NCBI GenBank assembly: GCA_019116185.1
Contig: DXCD01000166.1
Location: 1-6,247 of the forward strand
Source: Candidatus Mediterraneibacter stercorigallinarum
Lineage (GTDB): Bacteria > Bacillota > Clostridia > Lachnospirales > Lachnospiraceae
Reading direction: 5' to 3'
Length of the DNA stretch: 6,247 bases
The first letter of the stretch is position 1. Each line of letters opens with the position of its first letter. A model generated the notes under the pieces. That model was not told the origin of the DNA, made no database searches, and saw only the letters and a program-made list of their open reading frames with translations. A program made the translations under genes and the position numbers. Shown piece by piece: positions 4,052 to 6,247 of this stretch.

Positions 4052-6166
4052 ATGGATCAGACATTTGAGAAGCGCAAGAAGGTCATACTTGATTTTATCA
4101 GTGATGATGTGTATGTACCGATGAAGATCAAAGAGATCGCGGCTGTTCTTCAGATCCCGAGAGAACAGAGAGACGAGCTGAAAAAGGTCTTGGACTCTTT
4201 GGTGGAGGAGGGGAAGATCACCCTCTCGAAAAGGGGCAAATACAGCAGAGGGCATGCGGAACATTTGAAAGGTATGTTTCAGGCAAATGCAAGGGGGTTC
4301 GGCTTTGTATCGCCCGAGGCCGGCGGAGATGACGTATTTATTTCTGAGGACAATCTCTGCGGCGCATTTCAGGGGGATGAGGTGGAGTTTATTATTACAG
4401 CCGCGCCTTCCGGACGACGCAGGGAGGGAAAGATTGTACGGGTTGTCTCCCACAGTGTGACACATATAGTCGGCCTGTATGAAAAATGCAGGGACTTTGG
4501 ATTTGTGCGCCCGGATAATCAGAGATACCTGAATGATATTTATATCCCGTCAGGGAAGGATGCGGGAGCCATGACAGGGCATAAGGTCGTGGTGGAACTG
4601 CTATCCTACGGCGGAGAGCATATGAAGCCGGAAGGCAGAGTTGCCGAGATTATAGGACATATCAATGATCCCGGGACAGACATTCTCTCTATTGTGATGG
4701 ACATGGGGATAAAAACAGAATTTCCGGAGAAAGTGCTCAACCAGGCAGCGCGCGTGGGAAAGCCTGTCACTGAAGCAGACCGCGCGGGCAGGAAGGACCT
4801 CCGTGGCTGGCAGATGGTCACCATAGACGGGGAAGATGCAAAGGACTTGGACGATGCTGTGTCGCTTACCAGAGAAGGCGGGAATTATCGGCTGGGTGTG
4901 CATATTGCAGATGTGGCGAATTATGTACAGGAGCGAAGCGCTCTGGACAAAGAGGCTTTTGAGAGGGGGACGAGCGTTTACCTTGCGGACCGGGTGATCC
5001 CGATGCTCCCGCATGTGCTGTCAAACGGGATCTGTTCCCTGAATGCAGGAGAGGACAGGCTGGCCCTTTCCTGTATCATGACGATCAGCCCGTCAGGGGA
5101 GATGCTGGATCATGAGATCGCTGAGACGGTGATCTGCGTGGACAGGAGGATGAGCTATAACGGAGTAGCGAAAATACTGGACGGAGACGAGGCGGTCATC
5201 CGGGAATATGAAGAAGTTGTCCCCATGATCAGGCAGATGAAAGAGCTGTCAGATATTTTAAGAGAGCGAAGGGGCAGAAGAGGATCCATTGATTTTGATT
5301 TTCCGGAGACAAAGATCGTGCTGGACGAAGCGGGAAGACCGGTGGAGATCCGGCCTTATGAGAGAAATGCTGCGACTAAGATTATAGAAGATTTTATGCT
5401 TATGGCGAATGAAACGGTAGCGGAAGAATATTTTTGGCTGGATGTGCCCTTCCTTTACCGAACCCATGATACGCCGGATGAAGAGAAGATCCGGCAGCTG
5501 TCAGCATTTATTAATAATTTCGGGTATCATATTCATGTGCGCAATGAGGTGCGCCCAAAGGAGATCCAGAAGCTTCTCGGGAAGGTGGACGGCACGCCGG
5601 AAGAGGCGCTCATCAGCCGCCTGGCGCTGCGCTCCATGAAACAGGCACGCTATTCTACAGAGAATACAGGACATTTCGGGCTGGCTGCGAAGTATTATAC
5701 ACACTTTACTTCGCCGATCCGAAGATATCCGGACCTCCAGATCCACAGGATCATAAAAGAGAATCTGCGAGGAAGGCTGAACGAAGAAAGAACCATGCAT
5801 TATGCGGAGATTCTCCCAAAGACAGCAGTGCAATGCAGTACCAGGGAAAGGACTGCAGAGGAGGCGGAGCGGGAGGTCGTGAAGCTGAAAAAGGCAGAAT
5901 ATATGAGAGCGCGCATTGGAGAAGAGTATGAGGGCATAATCTCAGGCGTGACCCGGTGGGGCGTATATGTAGAGCTTCCCAATACAGTGGAAGGGCTTGT
6001 GCATGTGGCGGATATGCAGGATGACCATTATGAATTCGTTGAGCAGAGTTATGAGCTGGTTGGAGAACATACACGGAAGACTTACAAACTCGGACAGGCT
6101 GTCAGAGTGCGCGTGACAGATGCGGATAAATGGCAGAGGACAGTGAATTTTGAGATCATAGATTGA
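4052..6166 (+). CDS. rnr: Ribonuclease R (RNB-family 3'-5' exoribonuclease)
   Basis: This 704-residue cytoplasmic enzyme degrades structured RNA processively from the 3' end, taking part in rRNA quality control and decay of mRNA released by tmRNA rescue. Domains in order: winged helix about 1-65; cold-shock/OB domains about 70-135 (RGFGFVSPE, DDVFI) and 138-205; catalytic RNB domain about 248-570; S1 domain about 622-702. The acidic metal site TIDGEDAKDLDDAV is intact, with D259, D265, D267 and D268 matching the four RNase II aspartates. Tyr310 (TSVYLADRVIPMLP) and the TSPIRRYPDL motif at 553-562 are also present. Starting at ATG 3956 would add 32 residues unlike the family N-terminus and lacks an RBS, so 4052 is chosen. 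Unlike E. coli RNase R it ends right after S1, with no lysine-rich tail. smpB follows 10 nt on. Confidence 0.96.
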   Translation: MDQTFEKRKKVILDFISDDVYVPMKIKEIAAVLQIPREQRDELKKVLDSLVEEGKITLSKRGKYSRGHAEHLKGMFQANARGFGFVSPEAGGDDVFISEDNLCGAFQGDEVEFIITAAPSGRRREGKIVRVVSHSVTHIVGLYEKCRDFGFVRPDNQRYLNDIYIPSGKDAGAMTGHKVVVELLSYGGEHMKPEGRVAEIIGHINDPGTDILSIVMDMGIKTEFPEKVLNQAARVGKPVTEADRAGRKDLRGWQMVTIDGEDAKDLDDAVSLTREGGNYRLGVHIADVANYVQERSALDKEAFERGTSVYLADRVIPMLPHVLSNGICSLNAGEDRLALSCIMTISPSGEMLDHEIAETVICVDRRMSYNGVAKILDGDEAVIREYEEVVPMIRQMKELSDILRERRGRRGSIDFDFPETKIVLDEAGRPVEIRPYERNAATKIIEDFMLMANETVAEEYFWLDVPFLYRTHDTPDEEKIRQLSAFINNFGYHIHVRNEVRPKEIQKLLGKVDGTPEEALISRLALRSMKQARYSTENTGHFGLAAKYYTHFTSPIRRYPDLQIHRIIKENLRGRLNEERTMHYAEILPKTAVQCSTRERTAEEAEREVVKLKKAEYMRARIGEEYEGIISGVTRWGVYVELPNTVEGLVHVADMQDDHYEFVEQSYELVGEHTRKTYKLGQAVRVRVTDADKWQRTVNFEIID

Positions 6167-6176
6167 GGAGAGAGGC

Positions 6177-6247
6177 ATGGCAAAGGCAGAGACAAAATTG
6201 ATCGCCAACAATAAAAAAGCATATCATGATTATTTTATCCTTGAGAA
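6177..6247 (+). CDS. smpB: SsrA-binding protein SmpB, N-terminal start only
   Basis: The first 23 codons are visible, and the gene continues past the window end. LIANNKKAYHDYFILE matches the SmpB N-terminus, where an N-K-A-HDYFI block opens the OB-fold that binds tmRNA. SmpB carries tmRNA to stalled ribosomes to free them and tag the unfinished protein. The AGGAG at 6166-6170 overlaps the last base of the rnr stop and is 6 nt before the ATG; the 10-nt gap means co-transcription with rnr. Identity is secure from motif and neighbours, although most of the protein is unseen. Confidence 0.93.
   Translation, partial: MAKAETKLIANNKKAYHDYFILE

Noticed and set aside
3896..4465. 189-residue reverse-strand open frame over the secG-rnr gap and the rnr 5' end
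   Set aside because: It overlaps a well-supported RNase R N-terminus and two regulatory signals. Its translation is Cys/His/Leu-rich shadow sequence with no recognisable motif.
1..6247. Mobile element, CRISPR, phage or defence system
   Set aside because: There is no transposase, integrase, terminal inverted repeats, spaced direct-repeat array or toxin-antitoxin pair. All but one gene fits a known transport or housekeeping family.

Overview
The window looks like a chromosomal segment of a gut-type Clostridia, most likely Lachnospiraceae. The reasons are moderate G+C, strong AGGAGG-type ribosome binding sites before every gene, a lipoprotein sugar-binding protein typical of Gram-positives, and the Firmicutes gene order secG-rnr-smpB. 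The genus call is inference. All genes are on the + strand.

Left half (1-3519): the downstream part of a sugar operon. It holds the last 37 codons of a ribose/galactose-type ABC transporter ATPase, a complete RbsC-type permease, a 243-nt structured gap, a complete lipoprotein substrate-binding protein, a strong intrinsic terminator, a FucU-type sugar mutarotase, and a small unrecognised protein. The FucU homologue points to L-fucose as the imported sugar, with ribose or another 6-deoxy sugar as alternatives. The ABC transporter would import the pyranose, and the mutarotase would interconvert its anomers for an isomerase encoded elsewhere. The order ATPase-permease-binding protein, with hairpins before and a terminator after the binding-protein gene, suggests that this gene is expressed at a different level from its partners.

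Right half (3520-6247): housekeeping genes of protein export and ribosome rescue. secG has its own extended -10 sigma-A promoter and its own terminator. rnr (RNase R) follows, with a probable promoter just after that terminator and a small leader hairpin. smpB begins 10 nt after rnr and runs off the end; in related genomes ssrA (tmRNA) usually follows.

I find no mobile element, CRISPR array, tRNA or rRNA, and no clear new defence or biosynthetic system. The least explained items are the hypothetical gene after fucU, the structured permease/binding-protein gap, and a short repeated hairpin motif after the stop codons on both sides of secG.
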